A stretch of DNA of 7,635 bases from an uncultured Eubacteriales bacterium (GTDB taxonomy: Bacteria; Bacillota; Clostridia; Oscillospirales; Acutalibacteraceae): contig CAKTXU010000079.1 of NCBI GenBank assembly GCA_934630995.1, positions 1 to 7,635 on the forward strand, given 5' to 3'. Below the pieces are notes generated by a model, which saw nothing but the letters and a program-made list of their open reading frames with translations, did not search any database and had not been told where the DNA came from. The translations under genes and the position numbers were made by a program. Positions 1 to 6,049 of this stretch are shown piece after piece. Numbering within the stretch: the first letter of the stretch is position 1; every line of letters starts with the position of its first letter.

Positions 1-102
1 AGGGGTCTTGAGTATGTAATCCGCTACCTTTCGCTCAGTATCGGACAAGGAGGAGTACTGCTGCTTGATGGCAGCCAGGGCGTCAGGCGCCGTGTTTGAC
101 AT
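1..102 (-). CDS. RpiR/MurR-family transcriptional regulator, N-terminal fragment
   Basis: This is the first 34 codons of a gene that continues beyond the left edge. The protein starts MSNTAPDALAAIKQQYSSLS and continues with the segment TERKVADYILKTP. That pattern (Y-x-S-L-S-x-T-E-R-K-V-A-D-Y-I-L-x-x-P) is the opening of the HTH_6 DNA-binding domain of RpiR-family regulators. Family members normally carry a C-terminal SIS domain that binds phosphosugars; that part is outside the window, so the ligand cannot be read. The start is well supported: AAAGGAG lies 8 nt before the ATG on the minus strand. The start lies inside the upstream transporter gene, with a 20-nt overlap, which suggests translational coupling and a shared promoter. 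I infer that it regulates its own operon in response to the transported compound. Confidence 0.82.
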   Translation of the reverse strand, partial: MSNTAPDALAAIKQQYSSLSDTERKVADYILKTP

Positions 103-1324
103 AGGTCTCGCTCCTTTCTTGATTTTTCTCCGGCATATGCAGGCGTACCGCCGCGCTGAACAGGCCCGCAGCGGCGGCAATCACCGTCCAATACAGCGCT
201 ATCTGTCCCATGCTGCCTCCTCCCGCCAGCAGCAGGCTGAGCAGAACAGAGGACAGCGCCGCGCCGGCATAGGAACTGAAATCGAATATCCCCACCAGGG
301 TCGATATCATCCCGGTCCGGGCAAAGGCTAGGGGCACTATCCCCAGCAGGATATTCTGACAGCCATAGAACAGGGCTGAAAACGCCGCCATCAGAAGGGC
401 GGCCAGCCCCGCGGGAAGACCGGGCAGGAGCAGCAGCAGGGCGCACGCCGCAGCCGCGGCAAACAGACCCAGCAGGGGGAGCCTTATCCGCTCCCCGCAT
501 CGCCTGGCCAGCCAGCCGGCGAGCAGAATGCCCAATAGATTCATCAGGGGAAACAGCAGCAGATAAACCGGAGATTGCGCCGCCTCCACATGCAGCAGAC
601 GGGTCAGCAGAACGGGCGCCCACAGCGAGACGCTCTCCTTGGCCATGCCCAGACAGAAGCAGACCAGCGCAAATATCCACAGGCGGCAGCGGATGATGTT
701 GCGCAGCACCTCCCGCAGCCGGGGCGGCTTCTCCGGCGCGGTCATTTCCCGAACGCCCGGAGAGCGGCGAACCGCCAGCCAAAGGAGCAGCATCCCTCCC
801 GTGACCATGGCGGGCAGAAAAAAATATGCCCGCCAGAGGCTGCCCAGAAGCAGCCTTCCCAGCACCGTCCAGGTCAGCATATAGCCGACGATGATGGCGG
901 ACGCCATGCCGGTGGAAAGGGTGTTTTTCATGGAGGGGGGGTACCGCAGGGAAAGCATCCGCATCAACGGACCGTAAAACATGGACTGGAAGCAGCCGTT
1001 TAGACACCAAAACACCAGCACCATCCAATATCCGCCGCTGGCAGCCAGGGCAAAATTAGCCACAGTGGTGCCCAACAGGGCGATGCAGACGAATTTGTCC
1101 GGTAGCATCCTATCCCCGAGAAAGCCGTTGACCAGCTGCCCGACCGCATAGGCGAGAAAAAACGCCCCGCCGATGACGCCCAGAATTTCAGCATCCGCAT
1201 CGAAGGCACCCTCCAGCTTTTCCATAGCCGAGGAGAAGTTTACCCGGCTCATATAGGCGCTCACATAGGTGGCCCAGCACAGAAGAAAAAGCCAAGGGGC
1301 AGGTTTCCTTTGCCTGTCGTTCAT
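83..1324 (-). CDS. Major facilitator transporter, organophosphate:phosphate antiporter (OPA/GlpT-UhpT) type
   Basis: The 413-residue product has twelve hydrophobic segments, at about 11-24, 46-66, 78-96, 99-121, 136-158, 168-185, 214-232, 252-272, 282-300, 303-330, 340-366 and 371-393. A charged central loop spans about 186-213. The TM2-TM3 loop reads GQLVNGFLGDRMLPDKFV, the MFS motif A in the N-G-x-x-x-D-R form typical of OPA-type carriers. TM1 contains YMSRVNFS, resembling the R-x-N-x-S segment of the same group. Known members exchange glycerol-3-phosphate, hexose phosphates or similar organophosphates for phosphate across the cytoplasmic membrane. The substrate here is not identifiable, and a sugar-acid MFS carrier is the main alternative. 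The RpiR regulator encoded by the overlapping downstream gene fits a phosphosugar. The start has a run of G residues about 10-16 nt upstream and lies some 28 nt below a good promoter. Confidence 0.88.
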   Translation of the reverse strand: MNDRQRKPAPWLFLLCWATYVSAYMSRVNFSSAMEKLEGAFDADAEILGVIGGAFFLAYAVGQLVNGFLGDRMLPDKFVCIALLGTTVANFALAASGGYWMVLVFWCLNGCFQSMFYGPLMRMLSLRYPPSMKNTLSTGMASAIIVGYMLTWTVLGRLLLGSLWRAYFFLPAMVTGGMLLLWLAVRRSPGVREMTAPEKPPRLREVLRNIIRCRLWIFALVCFCLGMAKESVSLWAPVLLTRLLHVEAAQSPVYLLLFPLMNLLGILLAGWLARRCGERIRLPLLGLFAAAAACALLLLLPGLPAGLAALLMAAFSALFYGCQNILLGIVPLAFARTGMISTLVGIFDFSSYAGAALSSVLLSLLLAGGGSMGQIALYWTVIAAAAGLFSAAVRLHMPEKNQERSETYVKHGA

Positions 1325-1359
1325 CCTGCCCGTTCCCCCCTGCGCTTGATACTGCCCAC

Positions 1360-1388
1360 AGCTTACGCCGCTCGGATGAAATTGTCAA
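1360..1388 (-). promoter_or_regulatory. Sigma-A promoter of the transporter-RpiR operon
   Basis: On the minus strand a perfect -35 box TTGACA (1383-1388) is followed by a 17-bp spacer and the -10 box TAAGCT (1360-1365). The predicted transcript starts near 1353, giving a leader of about 28 nt before the transporter ATG. The DNA just upstream (about 1389-1443) is strikingly AT-rich compared with its surroundings and could act as an UP element. Confidence 0.7.
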
Positions 1389-1401
1389 TGACTTTTTTTC
1401 A
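1377..1401. promoter_or_regulatory. Candidate operator over the -35 box (imperfect inverted repeat)
   Basis: The core GTCAATGAC (1384-1392) is a perfect 4-1-4 palindrome flanked symmetrically by AAA and TTT (1379-1397, 7 of 9 pairs matching). Slightly off-centre TGAAA/TTTCA arms lie at the ends (1377-1401). It covers the TTGACA -35 box, where a bound repressor would block polymerase. The RpiR protein of the same operon is the obvious candidate binder, but this is inference. Confidence 0.3.
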
Positions 1402-1438
1402 GATTCTTATTTATTCTATTAACTTTTATTCAGAACGC

Positions 1439-1469
1439 AAAAACCGCGCCATGGAAACGCATGGCGCGG
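1439..1469 (-). terminator. Rho-independent terminator of the ABC transporter operon
   Basis: On the minus strand a perfect 10-bp GC-rich stem (CCGCGCCATG type, arms 1460-1469 and 1444-1453) with a 6-nt loop is followed immediately by five T residues (1439-1443). It begins 30 nt after the stop codon of the ATPase gene and separates that operon from the transporter promoter downstream. In the plus direction the hairpin lacks a T run, so it reads as one-directional. Confidence 0.85.
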
Positions 1470-1498
1470 CTATCTTTCGTTTCTGTTCGGGCCGCCAG

Positions 1499-2278
1499 TC
1501 AGTCCAGCCCCAGGGTGGACCCCCCGGTATGGGGCGGGGGCGGGGTCCGTTTGAGGGCTTTTACCGGCTTTTGTCCGCCAGGGGGCGGATCTTCCGATTT
1601 CGTGCCGGGCCTCCGCCGCACCGGAGCCGCCTTTTTCAGCTCATACACGGCATCGGCCCGCGATGCCACCGTGGGGGAGTGGGTGACGATGATCACACAC
1701 TTCCCCTCGTCGGCCAGCATCCGGAAAATTTCCATAATTTCCTCCTGCGTCTCTCCGTCCAGATTACCCGTCGGCTCATCGGCCAGCAGAATTTTCGGGT
1801 CATAGGAGAGGGCGCGGGCAATGGCCACCCGCTGCTGCTGTCCGCCGGAAAGCTTGAGCACACGGCGCCCCGCCTCCCGCTCATCCAGCCCCACCTTATC
1901 CAGCAGCTCGTCGGCCCGCGCTCTTTTATCCGCAGCGTGCAGGCCCGTCATTCCCGCAATATCCATGGAGAGAATCACGTTTTCACGGGCGGTGAGATTG
2001 GGCAGAAGATTGAAATTCTGAAACACCACCCCCACATATCGGCTGCGATAATGATATTTTTCTATGGTTAGGATGTCCTTGTCCTCCACCAGTATATTAC
2101 CCTTGGTGGGGCGGGCCAGCCCCGACAGCAAGGACAGCAGGGTGGTCTTGCCCGCGCCCGACCGGCCCACTACGGCGTAAATGCTGCCCGCTTCAAAGGT
2201 GTAGTTCAAATCCTCGAACACGGGAGTTTTCTCTCCCTCGTAAACATAGGATACATGGGACAGGGTCAAAATCGGCAT
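1499..2278 (-). CDS. ABC transporter ATP-binding protein, LolD/MacB type
   Basis: The 259-residue ATPase has every expected motif: Walker A GRSGAGKTT (38-46), Q-loop VFQNFNLL with Q87, signature LSGGQQQRVAIARAL (143-157), Walker B ILLADEP with catalytic E168, D-loop GNLD (171-174) and switch H200. The sequence style (SGLARPTKGNI, ADEPTGNLD) is that of the LolD/MacB/FtsE group, which pairs with FtsX-fold permeases and drives mechanotransmission or export rather than classic import. The catalytic domain is complete by about residue 216. The remaining ~43 residues form a Pro/Lys/Arg-rich tail (DPPPGGQKPVKALKRT, then PPPPHTGG) not usual in the family. An AAGGAGG site lies 9 nt before the ATG and abuts the permease stop codon; the two genes are 12 nt apart, clearly one operon. 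The cargo is unknown. Confidence 0.95.
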   Translation of the reverse strand: MPILTLSHVSYVYEGEKTPVFEDLNYTFEAGSIYAVVGRSGAGKTTLLSLLSGLARPTKGNILVEDKDILTIEKYHYRSRYVGVVFQNFNLLPNLTARENVILSMDIAGMTGLHAADKRARADELLDKVGLDEREAGRRVLKLSGGQQQRVAIARALSYDPKILLADEPTGNLDGETQEEIMEIFRMLADEGKCVIIVTHSPTVASRADAVYELKKAAPVRRRPGTKSEDPPPGGQKPVKALKRTPPPPHTGGSTLGLD

Positions 2279-2290
2279 AATCGTTCCTCC

Positions 2291-3904
2291 TTAATCGCGG
2301 TTGGACAAAATTTTCAGCGGCTCATAGCGCAAAATGAAAATAAGGGCGGCGCTGCTAGATATCAGGGTCAGAAGCACCCCGATGCCGAGCAGCTCCAGCA
2401 AAACGGCCATATCCACCGCGGCGTTGACCTCCTTGATGTAATCAACCGCACCGCCCATAAAGCGGCCCGCCGGGGAGGCGTCGCCCATATCCGCAGGAGG
2501 CTGCATACCGCCGAAGCCGCTCCCCATCTCCCGGCCAAAGCTGCCCTTGACGGATTCGCTCATCTGCTGCTGGGAGGTCACCTGGGAGGACAACAGGCTG
2601 TTGGCTAACGGCACGCTGACCGCCCCGCCGACAATCGCCCCCAGAAGTACGGCAGCCACGGTGATGGAGAACATCTCCAGCACGAACTGCGCCGACACCT
2701 TGACCTTGCTCATACCGATAGCGGTGAGGACGCCTATCTCATATTTCCGCTCCCGGATGCTGAAAATATTGATGACAATCAGGATGACCGCCCCTATGGC
2801 CAGAACAACAACGAGAAAATACAGGGCGAATTTGCTCAGGTTTTCCAAGGGCTGGAGGCTCTGCTCATATCGGCTCACCTCGGTGGAGGAAATGGAATAG
2901 GCTTCACTGAGCCCCAGGGCCCGGGCCTCCTCCTCAAAGGCGTTATACTCCTCCAGGGAGGCAAAAACATAGGTCCCCGCCACCTGGGCACGGACGGCGG
3001 TGCTCTGGGTCATGCCCGTTTCTTCATCGGTCTCCGTTGTAGCCGCGGCCTCGGAGGCGTCGGTGAACGCCCTCAGGACCGGATAGCTGACATAGAGGCG
3101 ATTGGCCGCATCTCCCGCCGGGGAGAACCCGCCCATCACGCCGCTGTCCTGGGTGCCGGAGACACTGTTCTGATAAATCCCAACCACGGTGAAGGAAACC
3201 GTTTCCTCCTCATTGTTGGGGTTGGCCAGGGTGACGGTATCCCCCACCGATAAGCCGTTGAGCAGGGCCAGCTCATCGCTGATGACGCAATCCGCCGCCT
3301 CTGTGCCCTCTTCAAACATACTCCCCTCAACGATAGAGCAGGTACCGTTGACAAAATCCGTCAGGGCTGCGTCGGAGCCGGCGCCGACGAGAGTGAAATC
3401 CCCCTGGGTGCCGAACATACCGCCGCCCATACCGCCCCGGTCCGGAAAGCCGCCCGGCTCCCCCGTATCGCCGCCTTCCCCGGTGCCGCCATTCTCACCG
3501 GAGGCTGTACCGCTCAGGTCGATAGGCTCCAGATCCCGGCCGTTCAGGGAGGCGGTCAGGGTATAGTAGAAGCTCTTCACCGACGGCGCGGCGGCATAGA
3601 CCTTGAGCTCCTCCAGGGACAGCCCCCGGGCTCCCTGGAGAACCTCCTGCATGGCGGACATGTCCGGCTTGCCGCCTTGTCCCCTCTCTCCCAGGGCGCC
3701 CTGCATCAGGGATTGACGGTTGACGGCAATCTGAGCGGTGATTTCCAAATCCTCCAGCCCCGATTCCTTGGCCCGTACGGCGGATTGCCGGATGGACAGG
3801 GTCACGCAGGCGGACAGGGTGATGACCAGAGCGATAATGAGGATGAGTATGCTCCGTCCCTTGGAACGAAATATACTGCGCAGGGCGTTTTTCACAATGT
3901 ACAT
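2291..3904 (-). CDS. ABC transporter permease, MacB/FtsX family
   Basis: The 537-residue membrane protein has one N-terminal TM segment (about 16-37), a large extracytoplasmic region (about 38-356) and three further TM segments (about 357-382, 406-434, 499-526). This is the MacB_PCD plus FtsX layout. After TM2 comes RERKYEIGVLTAIGMSK (384-400), the cytoplasmic coupling helix of the FtsX fold, and the end RYEPLKILSNRD is a typical C-terminal tail. It should form a homodimer with the downstream ATPase. The extracytoplasmic domain holds a Gly/Glu/Met-rich low-complexity stretch (about 136-165), and the TM3-TM4 loop holds a second one (about 445-485: Gln, Gly, Met, Pro). No membrane-fusion partner gene lies in the unit. 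The start is supported by GGAGG 7 nt upstream of the ATG. Export of a peptide, lipid or drug, or a role in cell-envelope stress, are possible; the cargo cannot be read. Confidence 0.93.
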   Translation of the reverse strand: MYIVKNALRSIFRSKGRSILILIIALVITLSACVTLSIRQSAVRAKESGLEDLEITAQIAVNRQSLMQGALGERGQGGKPDMSAMQEVLQGARGLSLEELKVYAAAPSVKSFYYTLTASLNGRDLEPIDLSGTASGENGGTGEGGDTGEPGGFPDRGGMGGGMFGTQGDFTLVGAGSDAALTDFVNGTCSIVEGSMFEEGTEAADCVISDELALLNGLSVGDTVTLANPNNEEETVSFTVVGIYQNSVSGTQDSGVMGGFSPAGDAANRLYVSYPVLRAFTDASEAAATTETDEETGMTQSTAVRAQVAGTYVFASLEEYNAFEEEARALGLSEAYSISSTEVSRYEQSLQPLENLSKFALYFLVVVLAIGAVILIVINIFSIRERKYEIGVLTAIGMSKVKVSAQFVLEMFSITVAAVLLGAIVGGAVSVPLANSLLSSQVTSQQQMSESVKGSFGREMGSGFGGMQPPADMGDASPAGRFMGGAVDYIKEVNAAVDMAVLLELLGIGVLLTLISSSAALIFILRYEPLKILSNRD

Positions 3905-4040
3905 GATATTCCTCCGTCACGGCAGTTCATTCTTGTCTCATCTTATCCGACAAACATGGGGATTTCGTGACTGTCCGGTGAGGATCGTGTGAAACCGCTC
4001 AATAATTTGGGGACGCCCGCGCGATAAAGGACGTAAATAT

Positions 4041-4070
4041 GGCGCCGCAAAATTTTCATTTTGCAGCGCC
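4041..4070. other. Strong hairpin in the leader of the ABC operon
   Basis: Two 12-nt arms (GGCGCCGCAAAA and TTTTGCAGCGCC) pair at 11 of 12 positions around a 6-nt loop, with one C/A mismatch. Neither strand has a T run directly after it, so it is not a convincing terminator. On the minus strand it would form the very 5' end of the transcript from the extended -10 promoter at 4078-4086. Possible roles are mRNA stabilisation, an attenuator, or a weak terminator for the hydrolase gene that ends at 4267. Confidence 0.6.
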
Positions 4071-4077
4071 TCGGTTA

Positions 4078-4086
4078 ATTGTATCA
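4078..4086 (-). promoter_or_regulatory. Extended -10 promoter, probably for the ABC transporter operon
   Basis: The minus strand reads TGATACAAT, an extended -10 (TGn) joined to TACAAT, which matches TATAAT at 5 of 6 positions. The region 17 bp upstream (TCGGAT) is a poor -35 box, as is tolerated with an extended -10. Transcription would begin near 4071 and give a leader of about 167 nt before the permease start. No better promoter was seen between here and 3905. Confidence 0.45.
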
Positions 4087-4266
4087 TAACCCTTCATACC
4101 ATCCGACCGCGCCGCAGGGGCGGCATTCCTCCCATGGCGAAGGTAAAACCGAAATCTCTGATCGATATGCCGGCATTGTTCGTCGCCAGAAGATCCTCCC
4201 CCCATCTAATGCGCGGCAGAAAACGGGGGTGTTGCAACATGCATGTATCCATGGAAAAACCGCGCC
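4087..4266. other. Gene-free stretch between the hydrolase and ABC operons
   Basis: Together with the leader (3905-4086) this makes about 360 bp without a convincing gene. Short open frames exist on both strands, but none has a ribosome binding site or recognisable protein. Three small palindromes are packed together at 4231-4254 (GTTGCAAC, ACATGCATGT and CCATGG), as is a 5-bp GC hairpin at 4111-4124. There is no clear terminator after the hydrolase stop: a T run at 4255-4259 lacks a stem before it. Confidence 0.5.
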
Positions 4267-5166
4267 TTATTCCCGATAATCGTCCCGTATAAACGGGGGC
4301 TCTCGGCCTTCCTCAACGAGCAGCCGGTATTTTGAGGGGTGGCGGTAGGCGTTGCCGTGGGCTTCGCATTCCCGATAGGCCCGGAGCTTATCCAGAGGAA
4401 ATGCAGCGAGGTAAATTCCCTCCCCCTCACCCGCTTCGACGACCAGCGTATCCCTTGATTCGATGACGCCGGGACGGATTTCACCGTAGGCTATGCCGTC
4501 GAAGGCGGAGGAATGGCCGTTGCAGTCCGGCTGCCCATACGCATAATTGGCCGTCGCTATTCCCACCATGTTTTCAAAGGCCCGCGCACGCAGCTGTGTC
4601 AGGCGGTTGATCTCCATCGGACAGGCGTTGGGTACCAGAATGATTTCCGCCCCCTTGAGCATGAGGATACGCGCGCTTTCGGGAAACTCGCGGTCAAAGC
4701 AGATCATAGCGCCCACCTTGACCGCGCCCGCCGCGGTATCCAATGCCGTGACATAGAAATCCTCTCCCGCCGTGAGATGGCGTTCCAAATCGAAATCGCA
4801 GGTGTGAACCTTGGCATAGGTCAGCACCCTCTTCCCGAAGCGGTCGAAGATAGTGACGGTGTTCCGCGGAAGCGGATCGTACTGCTCCAGATAGGTGACG
4901 GCTATCGCCATATCGAGCTCGCCGGCCAGGCTTTGAAAGGCGTTTAAAAAGGGGCTGTCCGGTCCCAGCGCGCACGCCTGCCTGCCCGCCGCTGTCGCCG
5001 GCAAATCGTAGCCGATGCTCCACATTTCCGGAAACAGGGCCAGATCCGCGCCCATGGCTTTCGCGCGCCGGCAATAAGCGAGGCCCTTTTCCAGATTGCC
5101 GTCCTGCGTTTTTTCCGCCAGCATCTGCAAAAGGGCCACCCGCAAACACGTCCTATGATTCGGCAT
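4267..5166 (-). CDS. Carbon-nitrogen hydrolase (nitrilase superfamily amidase)
   Basis: The product is about 299 residues, the normal size for a single-domain nitrilase-fold enzyme. The catalytic triad is intact: E47 in LALFPEMW, K119 in TYAKVH and the nucleophile C156 in MICFDREFPE. Family segments GADLALFPE near the start and GAEIILVPNA plus RARAFENMVGIATANY further on are also present. Such enzymes hydrolyse C-N bonds of amides, carbamoyl groups or nitriles through a cysteine thioester; the retained ICFDREFPE favours an amidase or N-carbamoyl hydrolase over a true nitrilase. The substrate is unknown. There is no signal peptide, so it is cytoplasmic. Two ATGs compete, at 5172 and 5166. GAGGAGG directly abuts the first but stands 6 nt from the second, so 5166 is chosen. 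The start lies inside the end of the XRE gene (14-nt overlap), indicating coupled translation. Confidence 0.9.
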   Translation of the reverse strand: MPNHRTCLRVALLQMLAEKTQDGNLEKGLAYCRRAKAMGADLALFPEMWSIGYDLPATAAGRQACALGPDSPFLNAFQSLAGELDMAIAVTYLEQYDPLPRNTVTIFDRFGKRVLTYAKVHTCDFDLERHLTAGEDFYVTALDTAAGAVKVGAMICFDREFPESARILMLKGAEIILVPNACPMEINRLTQLRARAFENMVGIATANYAYGQPDCNGHSSAFDGIAYGEIRPGVIESRDTLVVEAGEGEGIYLAAFPLDKLRAYRECEAHGNAYRHPSKYRLLVEEGREPPFIRDDYRE

Positions 5167-5377
5167 CCTCATCCTCCTCGGTGAACTCCAGAATATCCCC
5201 GGGCTGGCAGTCCAGCACCTTGCAGATGGCGTCCAAAGTGGAAAAGCGGATAGCGCGGGCGCGGTTGTTTTTGAGGATGGAGAGGTTGGCCAGGGTTATC
5301 CCCACCTTATCGGAAAGCTCGGTCAGCCCCATCTTCCGCTTTGCCATCATCACATCCAGATTGACCAGTATTGCCAT
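5153..5377 (-). CDS. Small XRE-family (Cro/CI-type HTH) transcriptional regulator
   Basis: The 74-residue protein is a lone HTH domain. LTELSDKVGITLANLSILKN (18-37) forms the helix-turn-helix, followed by a conserved FSTLDAICKVLDCQPGDILEF segment (45-65) and an acidic tail (EEDEDAES). This is the type seen in B. subtilis YozG-like proteins, which start with a similar (I)VNLD segment; the start at M1 fits that pattern. The ribosome binding site is weak (AAGGGCG, about 10 nt upstream). It follows the DUF2975 gene by 46 bp and overlaps the hydrolase gene. XRE proteins of this kind are regularly encoded beside DUF2975 membrane proteins, and the target is presumably their own promoter. No effector-binding domain is present, so any signal would have to come from a partner, possibly the membrane protein. 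Confidence 0.92.
   Translation of the reverse strand: MAILVNLDVMMAKRKMGLTELSDKVGITLANLSILKNNRARAIRFSTLDAICKVLDCQPGDILEFTEEDEDAES
5173..5179 (-). promoter_or_regulatory. Ribosome binding site deciding the hydrolase start
   Basis: GAGGAGG on the minus strand lies inside the acidic C-terminal codons (GAG GAT GAG) of the XRE gene. It is 6 nt from the ATG at 5166 and 0 nt from the ATG at 5172, which favours the downstream start. Confidence 0.6.
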
Positions 5378-5423
5378 CTGCTCACACGCCCTTATCCAAT
5401 CTCAGGCCGCCCCGGCCGGAAAT

Positions 5424-5885
5424 CTATATCGTCATATCGTTCTCTTCCTTGTAACGGGTCGCCTCGCTGAACAGCTCCGCGAAGACGAACAGGATGAGTC
5501 CCACCACCGAGAACGCAACGAAAACCACCACCATGAAAAACTTGGTCACCACAAACACCGCGACAAAATAAAACAGCGCCAGGGTCAGGCACTCGGTCCC
5601 GATGAGCCGCAGGCGGCGCACCGTATCCCTGCTAAAGGCCCGGCCGCCGTTGACATTGTGCATGATTCCCCGCCCCTGCCAGAGGATCATTTCAGCCAGC
5701 AGCCCGGAAAACAGCAGCACGAGGAGATATTTTTCATACCAGCAGCCCGGCATTCCGGGGGATTTTTCCGTAACGATTTCCACGCTCCACGGCAGAGAAA
5801 CCATCAGCGCCAACGCCAGCAGCATCAGCACGTCCAGCGCCACCTCGATAATCCAGCTCAACCCGTGTCTCCCCAAACATTTCAT
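5424..5885 (-). CDS. DUF2975 four-TM membrane protein
   Basis: From the chosen ATG the protein has 153 residues with four hydrophobic segments (about 11-33, 52-70, 96-114, 115-139). The pattern matches DUF2975: GGRAFSRDTVRRLRLIG (80-96) after TM2, then a C-terminal FAELFSEATRYKEENDMTI, close to the usual E-L-Q-E-E-N-D-L-T-I ending. Its biochemical role is unknown; such proteins occur in pairs with XRE regulators like the one 46 bp downstream, and a sensor or anti-regulator role is a reasonable guess. Longer starts in the same frame run back to 5978, but that TTG lies in the -35 box and the ATG at 5951 lies in the -10 box of the promoter, so they cannot be translated from it. The start at 5885 has GGAG about 8 nt upstream. 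Confidence 0.85.
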   Translation of the reverse strand: MKCLGRHGLSWIIEVALDVLMLLALALMVSLPWSVEIVTEKSPGMPGCWYEKYLLVLLFSGLLAEMILWQGRGIMHNVNGGRAFSRDTVRRLRLIGTECLTLALFYFVAVFVVTKFFMVVVFVAFSVVGLILFVFAELFSEATRYKEENDMTI

Positions 5886-5949
5886 AGGCCCGTCTCCGCG
5901 TCCTTTCGCCGGCGGCGCCCGCCGCCCTTCGCTCCGACAACTCCGCACC

Positions 5950-5978
5950 ATTATACAGCAATTCCCCGTCCCGGTCAA
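5950..5978 (-). promoter_or_regulatory. Near-consensus sigma-A promoter of the DUF2975-XRE-hydrolase operon
   Basis: The minus strand reads TTGACC (5973-5978), a 17-bp spacer, then a perfect TATAAT (5950-5955). Transcription should start near 5943, leaving a leader of about 58 nt. That leader contains a GGCGGC/GCCGCC hairpin (5911-5926) just upstream of the ribosome binding site. Such a strong promoter would be expected to need repression. Confidence 0.85.
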
Positions 5979-5983
5979 CGCCG

Positions 5984-6021
5984 TAAAGGTCTTTTCTCAA
6001 TCTAATTATAGGAATAAAGGT
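5984..6021. repeat. Direct repeat TAAAGGT beside both divergent -35 boxes
   Basis: TAAAGGT occurs at 5984-5990 and again at 6015-6021, 31 bp apart, close to three helical turns. The first copy is 5 bp upstream of the DUF2975 -35 box. The second touches the secA -35 box. The DNA between is AT-rich with a TAATTA centre. It could be a regulator site, possibly for the XRE protein, but chance cannot be excluded. Confidence 0.35.
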
Positions 6022-6049
6022 TGTATCCCCGCCGCAAATATGCTATGAT
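6021..6049 (+). promoter_or_regulatory. Probable secA promoter (extended -10)
   Basis: TTGTAT (6021-6026), a 17-bp spacer and TATGAT (6044-6049) preceded by TGC make an extended -10 promoter with a moderate -35 box. The start would lie near 6056, giving a leader of about 79 nt that contains a GC-rich hairpin (CCGCC/GGCGG, 6082-6096) ahead of the secA ribosome binding site. Confidence 0.55.

Noticed and set aside
24..1028. 334-codon open frame on the minus strand
   Set aside because: It is an out-of-frame shadow of the MFS transporter, with Gly/Ala/Arg-rich composition and no domain.
1310..2071. 253-codon open frame on the plus strand
   Set aside because: It lies opposite the terminator and the ABC ATPase, whose motifs are complete; the plus product has none.
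3933..3953. TTGTC/GACAA inverted repeat around a TAAGAT -10-like element before the permease
   Set aside because: The arms are only 5 bp and no -35 box sits at the right distance; too weak to call a promoter or operator.
4255..4266. Possible terminator GGCGCGGTTTTT just after the hydrolase stop
   Set aside because: It resembles the right half of the terminator at 1439-1469, but there is no upstream arm to pair with.
4134..4292. 52-codon plus-strand frame in the hydrolase-ABC spacer
   Set aside because: No ribosome binding site precedes it, it runs into the hydrolase gene antisense, and the product resembles nothing I recognise.
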